Source: Notospermus geniculatus (lineage: Eukaryota; Nemertea; Pilidiophora; Heteronemertea; Lineidae). Taken from it: a stretch of 64,000 nucleotides of DNA. The notes under the pieces are model-generated. The model did not search any database. It worked only from the letters and a program-made list of their open reading frames with translations, and was not told the DNA's origin. Numbering within the stretch: the stretch's first letter is position 1; every line of letters begins with the position of its first letter. Position numbers and translations under genes: made by a program. The DNA is taken from positions 42,849-106,848 of the forward strand of contig NMRB01001732.1 of assembly GCA_002633025.1 (NCBI GenBank), in the 5' to 3' direction. This document shows positions 11,901-25,341 of this stretch, piece after piece.

Positions 11901-14900
11901 TTGGCCCACTTTCTTGATATTTTTTCACTCGCTTTTCCAATAGTGATCATGAGAATCAGCCAAGTACATCTGCTATGCCATCGACTAACACGAGATATTC
12001 ATCCTCTTCTCTCAAGTCCCATCGACCTCTGCCTAATATAAAAATGTAAGCAATTCAATCTCATGATTTGACTCCTGCAAACATGCTTCTTGGTGTAGGT
12101 TCAGTTGGCAAAAGAAACAATGCATGTAACATTGAGGTAGCACCTACAAATAGTCGGAGATAGTGCAGTTTCAACAAATGGGTCCTGGCGTATGGAGAGA
12201 CATGCATCATTGTCAAGTCCCTTAACTCACAATGCTCTCAAAGGACAGGAGTTGGAAACCAAGTTAGATGATTGAATTGGCCCCTTTTATTGCAAGAATC
12301 GTGAAGAACTCGGCTTGCAGGGATTCTGGGAAGGTGTTGGATCCGAGAGCAGTTGAGCCGAAGAAATCACGGACGCAGTCCTTGATGTGCCTGTTATGCC
12401 TTCATGTCAAATGACTGCTTGATCTTTCATTGCAGTTACCCTCCCAGGAAGAAAACAGTTGTCGTCACCACTAAGCCTGCCGAGACTACCTCAACCTTTG
12501 ACCTGCTGGGCAGCATAATGCAGGAGCAGAACACACTGTATATGAAGAGTAATGACTTTACGATCAAGAGAGATGGTAAGTGAATGTGTCAGTGCCTGTT
12601 GATAGCAAATCTCACTCTGTTTCTTTGTCTTTTCTGTTCTTTCACTGGATTGAAATGCCATTCTGGTTGATGGTGTGGTATGCGCCAGTCACCCATCCAA
12701 GTACTGACCCTGCTGGACTTTGCCTAACATACCAACCACTGGACCATAAAAGAAGATGTAACAAGTGCAGGCTTACATTTCTTGGAAAGAGATTCCTGAG
12801 ATTTTTCGCTGTGCAGTTTTATTCGCAATTTTAGAACCCATTAGATACAATTACATGTATATCTTCTTGTTGCAGGTTCTTTGGAGGCAAAAAAACCAAA
12901 GCCAGAGAAACGTTCCAATGAAACAGTTCCAAGAAGACAAAAAGAAAGAAGGTCTCATAATCCTGAAGTAAATGTCGCCGATGCTGAAATGGTTAGACAA
13001 AAAAATGAAACGAATGGTCAGGGTCAAGAAGTCCTCTCTGGGATCCGACAGACCCATTTTGATGAGATTGATGAAAGTGATGCAAATGTCCGAGATGGCG
13101 AAGGCAGCGATGATATAGGTCATGGTGAAGAGATGGAGGAGAGTGGTAGTGGTAGTGGAGATGAGAGTGGTAGTGGTGAGGAAGGTGGGTCTCAGGGTGG
13201 AGATGCTGGTGGAGATGGCGGAGATGATGCAGATGAAAATGAAGAGGCTGGCGATGAAGGTTCAGGCGGAGAGGATGGAGATGATGGGAATAATGGTGAG
13301 GAAGGAGAGAGTGGAGAGGAGAATGAGGAAGAAGAGGAAAATGAGGAAGATGGAGAGGAGGAAGAGGAGGAGGAGGCAGAGGAGTGCAATCAGGAAGCTC
13401 AGGAGCAGGTTGAAGATGCTGCAAGTGGGAGTGAGAGTGAACAAAGGAGTGCTCAAGAAGATGAAGAAGGAGAGCAAAGTGGCGAGGAAATGATGGAGAG
13501 AGATGAAAATGCCGAAGAAAGTGGTCAGGAAAGTGATCATGAAGTGCAGAGTGGTGAAGCTCAAAGTGATCAGGAGGTTGAAAGTGATGAAGAGGAAGCC
13601 AAGAGTGAGGTTGAGGCTGGGAGCAATCATGAAGGAGGTGAACAAGATGTTGATATTCATGAGGAGGGTAATGAGGCATATGAAGAGATGGGAGAGCAAG
13701 AACAAATGGCCGGTAGTAATCAGGATGAGGAAGAAGCCCAAGAGCATTTTGAGGAGGATATGGAAGCAGATGATTGTGGGGAGGGGGAACAAGAGGTGGA
13801 ACGAATTGAGGAAGATGCTGAAGGAAATGCTGGGGAAAGTTCTGAAGCAGAGGAGATAGCTGAGCAAGAAGATGATCAAATGGAAGAAGAGCATGTTGAG
13901 GAAGATGGAGGAGAAGAAGAATGTCAAGAAGATGCAGATGAAGATCAAGTTGCGAGTGAGGAGGAGGGGGATGAGCAACAGGCAGAGGAAGGCGATGAGG
14001 AGAATGCAAGTGCTGAAGAAGTTGAGGAGGTTCAGGAGGAAGAAGTGGAAGAGGTTGAGGAAGAAGTTGAGGAAGTGGAAGAGGTTGAGGAAGAAGTTGA
14101 GGAAGTTGAAGAGGTTGAGGAGGAAGTTGAGGAAGGTGAAGAGGTTGAAGAAGTTCAGGAGGTTGAAGAAGTGGAGGAGGTTGAAGAGGTTGAGGAGGGT
14201 GAAGAAGAAGTTGAGGAAGTAGAAGAGGAAGTTGAAGAGGTAGAAGAGGAGGAGGGTGGTGAAGCTGAAGAAGAGGTTGAAGAAGAAGTTGAGGAAGTTG
14301 AAGAGGAAGAGAAGGATGAAGGGGAAGAGGTGGTGGCTGCAGATACATCAGGGGAGCAACAAGTTGGGGATGAGACGTTTGAGGCGTATGGGGCACAAGA
14401 TGGTGTGAATGTAGAAAGTGAGATGCCTGAGGAGGACAGAACTGAGCAGATGGAGGGAGAGGAGGACGAGGAAGAGAGGGAAGAAGAGGAAGGAGAAATT
14501 GATGAGCCTCCGAAAGTGCCCATATCAGAGCTTCCCAGAATACCAAAAATAAAAAAACTTATACCAGAAGAAAATGCTGAAGTATTTGGTCCTGTTCCTC
14601 CACGTAGTGTGCTTGATAGGGTTGGTCCAATAGCTGCAAAGGAACCTGTGTTTTCTGCTAAATGGGAGAAAAAGGAGAGAAAGTGGGAAAGGGAGCGAGG
14701 AGAGAAGCGGGAAAGTCCTGAGGATAAATATCAGGAGCGGCATAGGAAGGATGAGGAAAGACACCGAGACCGCGATCGGGAAAGAGAACGAGAGCGAGAT
14801 AAAGAAAATGTGTATGTAGAAAGGAAAAGATCTGATAGGGAAGAAAGACATGGCAGACATAAACATAAACGAAAACGTAGTAGGTCAGCATCTGCTGAAA

Positions 14901-17664
14901 GATCTTACCGCTCTAAAGATAGGTCTCGTTCACGAGAACGACGGCGATCTCGTGATCGCTCTGCTTCTGGAACACGTGAGAGGAGACGATCGAGATCGCG
15001 AGAACGTAAACGTAGACATCGGGAGCGTTCCTCGCGTGATCGCGAACGATCTCATGAACGCGATCACAGGTCTGAAAGACGATCTCGCAGAAAACGAGAA
15101 AGGGAGCGGGAACGTGAACGCGAACGTAATGAATATGAAAGCGGTGAGGAACGGCCGGCGAGGAGGTCAAGGTCGGTAAGTGGTGAACCACGGAGGAAGG
15201 ACCGTGAGGAATACAGATCTCGTCGTGAGCGTAGAGAAAAGTATCGTCGTAGTGATAGTTCTGAACGAAGGAATGAAGTGTATTCTAATGAGGAAAGTGA
15301 TGGTGAAAAATACGATTCAAAATCAAATCGTGATTGTGTCGATCGTTCCATGGAGAGTACGATACGTGAAATTGAAAAAATAGCTGCTAAAAGTGAGAAA
15401 AATATTGGATTGTATGACATGGCTTTGAGTAGCCAGGACAATTCTTTGGACGCAAGTGAGGAGAATATTGTGCAGATTCAAACGGGACAAATGATTGAGA
15501 CGGTATCTTTGAGGAAGGATGACGGAAAGGAAGAATCAGGAGATATGGATGTTGACCTCACGTATGATCCTGCAGAGCCGACACAGGATCCCACACCACC
15601 TCCATCAGAAATAGTACAACCGCCTGTAGCTCCAATTGTTGTGCCGCAGACATCACGTCCACCTCCGGCAGTTTCCCCAATATTCCCCGAGGTTGAAAAA
15701 GAAAAGCCTACATCGTTCCCGAGTCTAATGCATCCACCCCCTGGTGTACCTGTCAGTATGCCTGCTCAGTTAGGGATGCTTCCTGGAATGCCACCACCAA
15801 ATGTGCAAGGGCAGCCGTTTGTTCTCAATCCTATGTACCTGAATCGTCCGGTTGCATTTAGCAGGATGCCACGAATGGCTACAGGGGCGCCATTCGGCCC
15901 AGTGCAAGTTGGCGGACCACAACCAGTGATGCAGCAGAATCGATTCATGGTACCTGTTCAGCCAAACGTGAATGGGTTGCCATTTGAGCCTGGGATGGAA
16001 CCAATGCATCAAGCTTTTGGGCCCGGAGTTAACGGAGATATTAGGGGTCCACCAGGGCCACATTTAGTACGTCAGCCACCCCCTCCACCCCCTCCTCCAG
16101 GAGGGATGATACAACAAAGACCTCAGGCGCCAATATCACAAGCACTGTTGCAGCCTCCACCACCACCAGCCACTCGTCCTAGCTCGATGCAGCAGGTCCT
16201 GCGAATGGAAAGTATCCCTCCTCCTGCCCCTGGTGCCCAATTAGGAATGCCTGGTGTGAGGCCGTTCTTGCCGCCTCCACCCCCAGGCATGCCCGACGTG
16301 TCGAAACCTCCACCAGGGTATAAAGAACACGTAAAACCGGAAGATCCACGGCATACTCCTATATTTGACATAAAACAACAGAAACTTTCTGTACGCGAAA
16401 ACAAACCTGGTGTGAAATCTAGTCCAGGGGGGGATAAGAGTGCAGCCTTACAACAAACTCTTCAATTGTTGAACACTCAAATGGCTATTGCTAATCTGGT
16501 GCAACTAAAATCTTCAGAAGCTCCTAACTCAAATTCAAAGGATTTGTTCAAGGTTCCAGCATTGCCGAAGGGAGGGAAGAGCAGTAAGGATGTGTTTAAG
16601 GCACCTTTACCAGTTAGTGGAAAGAAGGAGAAGGATAGTGGAACAACGACTGACGACGGCGTCGAAGTCATCGATATGGATGTTGCATCTCCAGAGGATG
16701 ATTACGGATATTCCTTCTCACCACCTCCGCTCGACGACGATGACATCAAGATGAATAACAAGTCTTCGTCGAAAGAAAATGAAAAACAACCCGTAAAAGG
16801 GAAGGAGAAAAAAGAGGGGAAGGCTCATCGGAAGAATAAAAAAGCGAAGGATGCTGTTGGGAAGGGGAAGCAGCTGGATTGGTTGCCACAACCAGCAGAA
16901 CCAAATTCTGCCTCGGAGCTTGACAAGCAAGAGAAGGTGAGAATGGTGATGTTGTCCTTTAAAATTGCTGAACTTCTTTCCTCAGTATCATCAATCCTCA
17001 ATATCATTCCCTAACCCTAACCCCCTCTCCCTTCCCCATGGTGCATAATGTTTGTTTGATGTTATTGCAGTTCATGAAAAAACTCAATCGTCAAGAACGC
17101 GTCATAGAAGAGGTCAAGCTCGCCATAAAACCATTCTACGCCAACAAGAAAATATCTAAAGATGAATACAAAGAGGTACTTAGGAAATCTGTACCAAAGG
17201 TGAGTAAGCTTTATTCTTAAACTGAGTGGGAAAGTCAGAAGATGGTGTGGGTCCATGTAGTTTGAACTAATTAGCTGTTTCATTCTTCAGCCGTGTTGAG
17301 TCAGTTTGTTTTCTGTTCAGATTTTTGTTTAGTTTTCTGCCCGGAGGACAATATCAGTCAGTCCCAAAGATGTCCTTAATAGCGAGTTTCTACTGTTGTA
17401 TTTTGCTTATCATTTTATTGAGGTATTTACTTCATCTGCTTCTCTTTTCAGATCTGTCATAGTAAAAGTGGGGACATTAATCCGGCGAAGATCAAATCAT
17501 TTGTGGAGTCGTATGTGATGAAAATGCAGCAACAGAGAAAATATACCAAAAAACTATCACCTAAACCAGTGGCGACAAATACAGTGCTAATGGGGAAGGC
17601 TGCTGGAAAACTTGGCAAAAAAACAGCTAAGAAAGCTGGACTGATAAAGAACAAAAAGTTATAG
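8919..17664 (+). CDS. PHRF1: PHD and RING finger domain protein 1 (PHRF1), complete coding region
   Basis: Nuclear E3 ubiquitin ligase/chromatin reader linked in known members to the RNA polymerase II C-terminal domain. Thirteen coding exons join in frame: 8919-9038, 9234-9342, 9553-9812, 10026-10109, 10287-10408, 10577-10796, 11008-11226, 11407-11606, 11944-12045, 12436-12575, 12876-16936, 17071-17199, 17452-17664; 5979 nt, 1992 residues (human 1649). Order of parts: acidic N-terminus; RING at about 131-172 ([18 protein letters not shown]); PHD at 211-255 ([23 protein letters not shown]); lysine/arginine block 330-378; giant exon with an acidic Glu/Val tract about 597-1070, an Arg/Ser-Glu tract about 1119-1317 and a proline-rich part about 1431-1674; then a C-terminal SRI-like region (about 1875-1950, [13 protein letters not shown]). 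The ATG lies in the second transcript exon (acceptor at 8883). The single 4.06-kb exon and the expanded acidic repeat explain the extra length. A partial near-identical copy follows at 21.8-25.3 kb. Confidence 0.95.
14020..14315 (+). repeat. Glu/Val-coding tandem repeat inside PHRF1
   Basis: Imperfect tandem copies of GAAGAGGTTGAGGAAGAAGT and shorter variants encode runs of EEVEEV and EEEVEEVE. The purine-rich strand is G/A only for long stretches. The second PHRF1 copy breaks off at an n inside the same repeat (25342), consistent with failed assembly across it. Confidence 0.85.
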
Positions 17665-19580
17665 CAGTGTCTGTTTTGATGTTAGTATGTTATACCGTTG
17701 TCTGGTTTCAAAATATCAGGGCCAAATATTTCAGTCATGTTTTTGATATGAATTAAAAGAGTTGACTGGATAAAATGAATTGAGGTCTAGTTGACTGATA
17801 AAATGAATTGAGGCCTAGTCCACTGGATAAAATGAATTGAGGCCTAGTTGGTTGGGTGAAATGAATTGGGACTGAAATGAATTGGGACTGATCATGTGCT
17901 TTTCAAAAGGCCTGTTGATCATGAAGTACAATGTACGTGATTTGCCAAATTCTTTGCTAGGTGCAAGTCTTGAGGACATTTGCAAAAGGAATCCATAATT
18001 TCTTGTGGATTAAAAATTCCTCAATGATAATTCTGCAATCTCGATTTGCACTATGAAATTGACATGATACAAGCTCAGCGTATCAGGAATTAATTGCATT
18101 TATGAAGCCAATGCTTCTCATGTATTGCTTTTACATAAACTTAGTCCTATGTTGTTTCTATTTATGCTGTTGACAGCTTACAGTCGCTGCTGTGGTAGGT
18201 GGGGTCATGGGTTTAACAAGCAGAGCTGTAGTTCTGTTCACTCCACAGCTTGAGCTGTGTTCACTGTACAGCTGTGTTTGCAAAACCTTCGGTACCCTGT
18301 AGGATCTTTAGTTTGCTCCTGTTAAATGCATATTGAGCTCTTACTTTAGAAATTGCATTATATTTTACTTTCCCTCTCTCCGGTGTGATGACAGAGTTAA
18401 TGGGACTGTTACGAGAAAGTGACTGTTTTGTGCATGTGTATGTGTATCTTCCGGGTACTTCTGCAATGATTTTCTCTGTATGTATTTCCGCACTTCAGTT
18501 GAGTGGTCTCTCTGTGCTCTCAACCGTTTTGAAAAGATCAAGGGATTGCTGATGAGTGCTCCGCCTTTCAGTTCCCCACCGAGATCTTTTGAGAGTCTGG
18601 GTTAATTATGTGAAGTGCTTTGAGGCTGGCTTACAGTTGAAAGTGCTCCATACAACTCAAAATATCATTAGTAATAAGTCGTTTGTGTTCATGTATAGAC
18701 GTAGGAAATTTTTCTGAAGTAAATTTGTGTGAAAATATTTACCGTGAAAAGTTTGTGGTTTCAGTCACCATGGTCTGAGTCCTGCTCGGGTTGGTGATCA
18801 GTCATGAAATTGATATTGAGGGGGTATATCTCATCATGTTGAAAAAATTGGGAGGGGCACAGCAACAAGGTCTTTGGCAGTTTGTTTTTAGTTGTCAAGT
18901 CATTGTGATAGTTGATACCCGCCTCAGCACAGGCATCATGAAGCAGGAATACTGTGTTGACAGAAATTCAGGCCCTTTCTCCTCTTGTTCAGGAGACTTT
19001 ACTGAGAGATGTTGCAGAAAAAGTTCCTAATTATGCCCTTATTGTGCTGTGACTTGTGTTTTGGGGTGGGGGTGCTTTTTCTCCAACCTTGAACCAAAAA
19101 AAATGTTCTCTTCAGAGTATGGCATATTTACCTGCCTTGTCTTGTCACAACAACTCTTAGTTACATCTCGTAACCATAGTAACTGTTGATCTCTAGAATA
19201 CACAGGGGTTCTTCTGAGGAATTACTTAATTACCCTATAACTTAATACCTGAACATCTGTCCTGTAAATTTATGTTTGTGTATGAATAAATCATGATTTT
19301 ACGTAAGTCAGGTGTATATTATTGCAGTATCGCGTAATGTTTTGAACAACCCTGGCTCGACCTGTTTTGAGGAGTCGCCTTAGACTGGTTCTTTCTCGTG
19401 CTACTGGGCATAAGCATACGCTTGACGACTATGCATGCCGCCAGGAACCAGTCTACCTGGCTGAAAAATGTCCTTCATTATCCATTAGTAATGAGCCAAG
19501 CCTTATCCCAAGATAGCAGCAAAACATGTTCCCATCAATCCATACCAGGTGGCTCGTCTCAAAACGTAGCAAGAGCTCTT
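17665..19580. other. PHRF1 3' flank without a recognisable gene
   Basis: This follows the PHRF1 stop codon and should begin with its 3' UTR. Apart from a short tandem repeat (17755-17890) I see only short unsupported frames. AATAAA at about 19284 is a possible polyadenylation signal but is far from the stop. Confidence 0.5.
17755..17890. repeat. Short tandem repeat after PHRF1
   Basis: Three to four imperfect copies of a unit of about 29 bp containing GATAAAATGAATTGAGG, with a shortened unit (GAAATGAATTGGGACT) at the end. Confidence 0.8.
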
Positions 19581-21654
19581 AGTCTCGCTGCTTCACGCGA
19601 TATCGTAGCTCAACCGACGGGTGTGGTTCACTTCTCTCGAGGCATCCGCTGGCTTAACATTTCCAGGTAGGTACGGTAGATTTCTGTTTATCGATCTGTA
19701 TGCTATCACAAGTTCGATTTATATATAAATCATGGTATGTTTCCATACTACTGTGAGTAGTCAATAGTGTAGCCATACTATACAAAGTGACCTGGTATGC
19801 CTATCGTTGTAATTCTTTCCTGAGATAATTGGAACGGCCATTATAATGTCTTTGCCAGTCACCGGGTCGGTCGCTTTTTCCCGTTTGGTATGTTGCTTTG
19901 TCTTGCATTATTGGCCTGCTGCTGGCACAAGCTGCTATTCAAAAGCAGGCGTCAGGGTGGGGTCGATATATGGATACTGCTGGTGTGCCAGAATGAGCAG
20001 TTGACGTGATAAACAGTCAGAATGGTGAAGTGCAAGATCATTGTCAGTAACGTCACGAGTTCGATTCCTTGTCCGTCCTTTGCTGTAGGCATACATGGAC
20101 ACAGCGACAGCAGACGTCGCGGGGTGTCCTCGTCGCGTTTCCCTCATTGCAAGCAAAGCGCCTCGCAGCTGCTTTCGTGCAGTAGGCCTACCTGGCTACA
20201 CGATTGTCGGCAATAATCAGGCCGACTGGGAAGCTTTTTCTTCGTAAATTTATATTGCTGCGGATGCCAAAGTATATGCTTGTGTATAATCGAGCAGGAA
20301 CAGTGAATTAGTGATATAGGAGCCTAGGGCTTTAGCCTGAAATGTAGACAGCGGAAAGTGCAATTTCCTATGGAATTGACTCAAAATTCACTGCTTATTC
20401 TTAAATATCAGCCTTAAATCAGGCTTTTTGCACACAACGTGTCTGAGCGTTTCCCCAGAAATGCCTTTCTTCCTGTGCATTTCCTGTGAATCATACCAGC
20501 TTGCTATTTTAAGCGACAGGTTTTTCTGCAAACTCGGCAACATAGAGCGTTGCTGTCACAGCCTGGCCTTGATTGGAGAGTTGCGGTAAACAACTTGGGT
20601 CGAAAGTTTACCCTTCGAAGACGCCTACAGGGAATATTAAGGACGATAGTAGTCGTCATTCTTCCGAAAATTTGATGAATTTACCGACCCTCAGCTGATC
20701 CCTGTCGGAAATAATCGGATGAAGACAACAAGAAGGCTAATCGCAGATGATGCTATCGATCATTTATGACCTCTATCGCTCGATATAATGCGATACTAAT
20801 CAACATTTTGTGCCTTGAAATTGATATAGATCTACACTGATAGTCATTTCACGTAGCATCCCCGAGAATATATAGTGCGTCGATTGCAGTTGATTCGGTT
20901 CGAGAATGATAGAACTTTGCTTGTAGCTTCGATTCGCATTCGATTTGAGAATGATACCGCGTCGGAGGAGAAGGCCTACGTTACGGTAGGCCTAGATCTA
21001 TACCTCCATTCGAAAGTGCAAGCTTGCCACAAGACGTGACGAAGCTAATTTAACTGTAAAAACCGCCCAGTGATTTTTTGCGAGACTTCGATGACAGACG
21101 TAGCAATTACATGTACATGTAGAAGATTCGTACCTTTGATAGTCCTTGTCGGCTGCAAGCGGTATTCATCATGTTCTCGTACAGTACGCCTTATACCTGC
21201 TCGTTATCTACGTACCAAACTCCACTCTCTGACGATCTCAGGCGGATACATATTGCACGGTACCATCTAAAAATATGACGGTTCTCAGTTTACGTGTGGG
21301 AGAGTCTGGGAAAGGTAAAGTGTGGAACGAAGGTCGAATAGTCCTAATTTTACGTAAAGTCCGACAACGCGCACATTTGCGGCAAAACTCACGGCGTTGT
21401 GTTTTTAGAGTTTTGTCGCAAATGCGCTTGGCTTTTTAAGCGGGGTTCATTGCCGCACGGATCCGGTCCGTTTTCAGTCCGTTTGCCCCTAGTTTTCGAG
21501 ATACGACAACGCAAAAGTCAATTTGGTAGATTTTTTGCGGACCTAAATCGGACAAAATCCGTGTGCCAATGAACCCCGCTTTATAAAGAGGCTTTTAATA
21601 GTGATGCCCAATAGTCACGAATGCATAGAAAACAGCAAATTCCTGTCTCATTTC
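19581..21654. repeat. 2.07-kb block, copy 1 (paired with 25343-27406)
   Basis: From AGTCTCGCTGCTTCACG to CTGTCTCATTTC this block is repeated in the same orientation at 25343-27406 with scattered substitutions and small indels (for example copy 1 has an extra stretch near 20270). No gene is supported in either copy. It contains a small inverted-repeat element near its right end. The copy divergence looks greater than between the two PHRF1 copies. Confidence 0.9.
21439..21581. mobile_element. Small MITE (copy in block 1)
   Basis: AAGCGGGGTTCATTG at the left is inverted at the right as CAATGAACCCCGCTT, followed by mirrored CACGGAT/ATCCGTG-type sequence. The same element sits at about 27195-27337 in the second block copy, so it predates the duplication or allelic split. 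Confidence 0.65.
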
Positions 21655-21785
21655 GGGTGTCTATAAAACTAAGACCCTAAGACCTAAGACTCTATAAAAC
21701 TAAGACCCCACTATAAAGCTAAGACCCATTGTGCTATAAAACTAAGACCCTACTATAAAACTAAGACCCATTGTACTATAAAACA
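21655..21785. repeat. Minisatellite at the junction of the duplicated blocks
   Basis: About seven imperfect copies of a 17-bp unit, CTATAAAACTAAGACCC, some separated by ATTGTA or ATTGTG. It lies exactly between the end of block copy 1 and the start of the second PHRF1 copy and has no counterpart beside 27406. Confidence 0.85.
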
Positions 21786-24700
21786 AGATGATTATGGTCA
21801 ATCTGTAATTGCCGTCTTGTGAAAATCTTTCATCTTTTTATTCCAGGTTTCATTTGGAGTGCCTTGAGCCTCCGCTCCATGAGGTGCCTGTTGAGGAATG
21901 GTTTTGTTTCCAATGTGCCGAGGGCCGACAGCCACCGGAAGATATTGGTGCCGGAGCACTACGCCGCCAGATTGCACGCACTATTGTTAGTGAGCGTGTG
22001 AGAGCTCGACTTCGGGACCTGAGGACAGAGAGGGCTGCTAGGGACCGGCGTCGACGCAGAATACAGGTATACAGACTTCCGTCCATTTAGTCAAATCAGG
22101 TCATGTTCCCGTTGTGTTTGAAATTTTGATTTCTGTGGAGAAGATTATGAGGCACAGTTTTGACTGGAAGGGAGGTCTTGTGATGTTTAGTGGAATGGAC
22201 CAAATTAACCACGTGGTTCATTCCCATGTTCAAATGCTAAGAATGCCCAACTGGTAACTCAGTAAATCTGCTTTTAGGATACTGAATCTGACGACTCGGC
22301 GGCGTCTGAGGTTGAAGAAACGGCTCCTCGTGTTCCCGCAACAAGAAGAGTTGGGAGCACCGCACGGAGACGAAGGAAGAAGCGTAAAACGAGAAAGAAG
22401 AAGACTACGGGGAAGAAGAAAACAGATTCTTCTGGAGCGAAGAAAAAGAAGGGTAGGGGGAAGAAAAGGAAGAGAAGGAGGAAGAGGAAGAAAAAGGTTT
22501 GTGTTGAACTTGCACCGTTTATGTTAAGGTTTAAGTTATGGTATTTTCACATTGACAATTTGCAAGTCTTTCTATTATGCCTACACAAGTTAACACTAAT
22601 CCATAGTCATTTGCAGCAAACTCATTGTAATACTGACCCTGTCTTATTCTCTCCTCTCTGTTGTTTTTGATATCAGGTTGTTCTCCCTCCTAAAATGATC
22701 ACCCCGAAGTCACGTATTGCACGAAGCCTGGGCCTCCAGAAACCCCCAACTGGTAAACACATCCCCATTGTGAAGAAGGCTGGGGAAAAATCTAGGACCT
22801 TGCAGCAGATGGACATTGGTGTCAAGCCTCTTTCTATTATGGGTGACAAGTATGGTTTGGATCCTATCTATGACAGGTTAGTAGACAATTCTGGGTTTGA
22901 TAAATGGTTGCCAGGAGATCTGGAGTGATAAAGTGACTTGGGATGAAGATTTGTTCATGCCTCCAAAACTCAGATACAGCATTGCAGACCAGTGCTAAAG
23001 CCAGGGCAGGTGGCTCGGACTTGCAAATACCCTGAAAAAAACTGGTAAAAGAGGCTCATTAATTCCTGTAACTTCGTATCAGAGGTTAATGAGCATTTTC
23101 CTTACCCCTTACTGAAGTATGTGGAATATTTGGGAAATCATTTCTACAGAGACCAAATTTTTCAGAGTTTTTGGCCCACTTTCTTGATATTTTTTCACTC
23201 GCTTTTCCAATAGTGATCATGAGAATCAGCCAAGTACATCTGCTATGCCATCGACTAACACGAGATATTCATCCTCTTCTCTCAAGTCCCATCGACCTCT
23301 GCCTAATATAAAAATGTAAGCAATTCAATCTCATGATTTGACTCCTGCAAACATGCTTCTTGGTGTAGGTTCAGTTGGCAAAAGAAACAATGCATGTAAC
23401 ATTGAGGTAGCACCTACAAATAGTCGGAGATAGTGCAGTTTCAACAAATGGGTCCTGGCGTATGGAGAGACATGCATCATTGTCAAGTCCCTTAACTCAC
23501 AATGCTCTCAAAGGACAGGAGTTGGAAACCAAGTTAGATGATTGAATTGGCCCCTTTTATTGCAAGAATCGTGAAGAACTCGGCTTGCAGGGATTCTGGG
23601 AAGGTGTTGGATCCGAGAGCAGTTGAGCCGAAGAAATCACGGACGCAGTCCTTGATGTGCCTGTTATGCCTTCATGTCAAATGACTGCTTGATCTTTCAT
23701 TGCAGTTACCCTCCCAGGAAGAAAACAGTTGTCGTCACCACTAAGCCTGCCGAGACTACCTCAACCTTTGACCTGCTGGGCAGCATAATGCAGGAGCAGA
23801 ACACACTGTATATGAAGAGTAATGACTTTACGATCAAGAGAGATGGTAAGTGAATGTGTCAGTGCCTGTTGATAGCAAATCTCACTCTGTTTCTTTGTCT
23901 TTTCTGTTCTTTCACTGGATTGAAATGCCATTCTGGTTGATGGTGTGGTATGCGCCAGTCACCCATCCAAGTACTGACCCTGCTGGACTTTGCCTAACAT
24001 ACCAACCACTGGACCATAAAAGAAGATGTAACAAGTGCAGGCTTACATTTCTTGGAAAGAGATTCCTGAGATTTTTCGCTGTGCAGTTTTATTCGCAATT
24101 TTAGAACCCATTAGATACAATTACATGTATATCTTCTTGTTGCAGGTTCTTTGGAGGCAAAAAAACCAAAGCCAGAGAAACGTTCCAATGAAACAGTTCC
24201 AAGAAGACAAAAAGAAAGAAGGTCTCATAATCCTGAAGTAAATGTCGCCGATGCTGAAATGGTTAGACAAAAAAATGAAACGAATGGTCAGGGTCAAGAA
24301 GTCCTCTCTGGGATCCGACAGACCCATTTTGATGAGATTGATGAAAGTGATGCAAATGTCCGAGATGGCGAAGGCAGCGATGATATAGGTCATGGTGAAG
24401 AGATGGAGGAGAGTGGTAGTGGTAGTGGAGATGAGAGTGGTAGTGGTGAGGAAGGTGGGTCTCAGGGTGGAGATGCTGGTGGAGATGGCGGAGATGATGC
24501 AGATGAAAATGAAGAGGCTGGCGATGAAGGTTCAGGCGGAGAGGATGGAGATGATGGGAATAATGGTGAGGAAGGAGAGAGTGGAGAGGAGAATGAGGAA
24601 GAAGAGGAAAATGAGGAAGATGGAGAGGAGGAAGAGGAGGAGGAGGCAGAGGAGTGCAATCAGGAAGCTCAGGAGCAGGTTGAAGATGCTGCAAGTGGGA

Positions 24701-25341
24701 GTGAGAGTGAACAAAGGAGTGCTCAAGAAGATGAAGAAGGAGAGCAAAGTGGCGAGGAAATGATGAGGAGAGAGATGAAAATGCCGAAGAAAGTGGTCAG
24801 GAAAGTGATCATGAAGTGCAGAGTGGTGAAGCTCAAAGTGATCAGGAGGTTGAAAGTGGTGAAGAGGAAGCCAAGAGTGAGGTTGAGGCTGGGAGCAATC
24901 ATGAAGGAGGTGAACAAGATGTTGATATTCATGAGGAGGGTAATGAGGCATATGAAGAGATGGGAGAGCAAGAACAAATGGCCGGTAGTAATCAGGATGA
25001 GGAAGAAGCCCAAGAGCATTTTGAGGAGGATATGGAAGCAGATGATTGTGGGGAGGGGGAACAAGAGGTGGAACGAATTGAGGAAGATGCTGAAGGAAAT
25101 GCTGGGGAAAGTTCTGAAGCAGAGGAGATAGCTGAGCAAGAAGATGATCAAATGGAAGAAGAGCATGTTGAGGAAGATGGAGGAGAAGAAGAATGTCAAG
25201 AAGATGCAGATGAAGATCAAGTTGCGAGTGAGGAGGAGGGGGATGAGCAACAGGCAGAGGAAGGCGATGAGGAGAATGCAAGTGCTGAAGAAGTTGAGGA
25301 GGTTCAGGAGGAAGAAGTGGAAGAGGTTGAGGAAGAAGTTG
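21786..25341 (+). pseudogene. PHRF1: Partial second copy of PHRF1 (exons 7-12, truncated, frameshifted)
   Basis: The sequence from 10516 to about 14069 recurs here at a constant offset of 11270 bases, introns included, with very few differences (for example one substitution near 22362 and several near 22585-22636). Corresponding coding exons are 21847-22066, 22278-22496, 22677-22876, 23214-23315, 23706-23845 and 24146-25341. Exons for the RING and the N-terminal half of the PHD are absent, and the copy ends at an n inside the Glu/Val repeat. A 2-base gain near 24767 (GATGGAGAGAG versus GATGAGGAGAGAG) shifts the acidic frame, which then runs in a basic, non-native frame to a stop at 25131. As it stands it cannot make PHRF1. 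It may be a second haplotype wrongly placed in tandem, with the indel a sequencing error in a purine-rich tract, rather than a true pseudogene. Confidence 0.85.

Noticed and set aside
12993-14546. A 517-codon frame on the minus strand opposite PHRF1
   Set aside because: It is the antisense of the purine-rich acidic tract, rich in His/Pro/Leu, and lies entirely within a verified coding exon.
19970-20090. tRNA-like stretch (TGGTGAAGTGC and GAGTTCGATTCC resemble A and B boxes), also in the second block copy
   Set aside because: No acceptor stem or anticodon arm pairs convincingly. At most it is a decayed tRNA-derived repeat.
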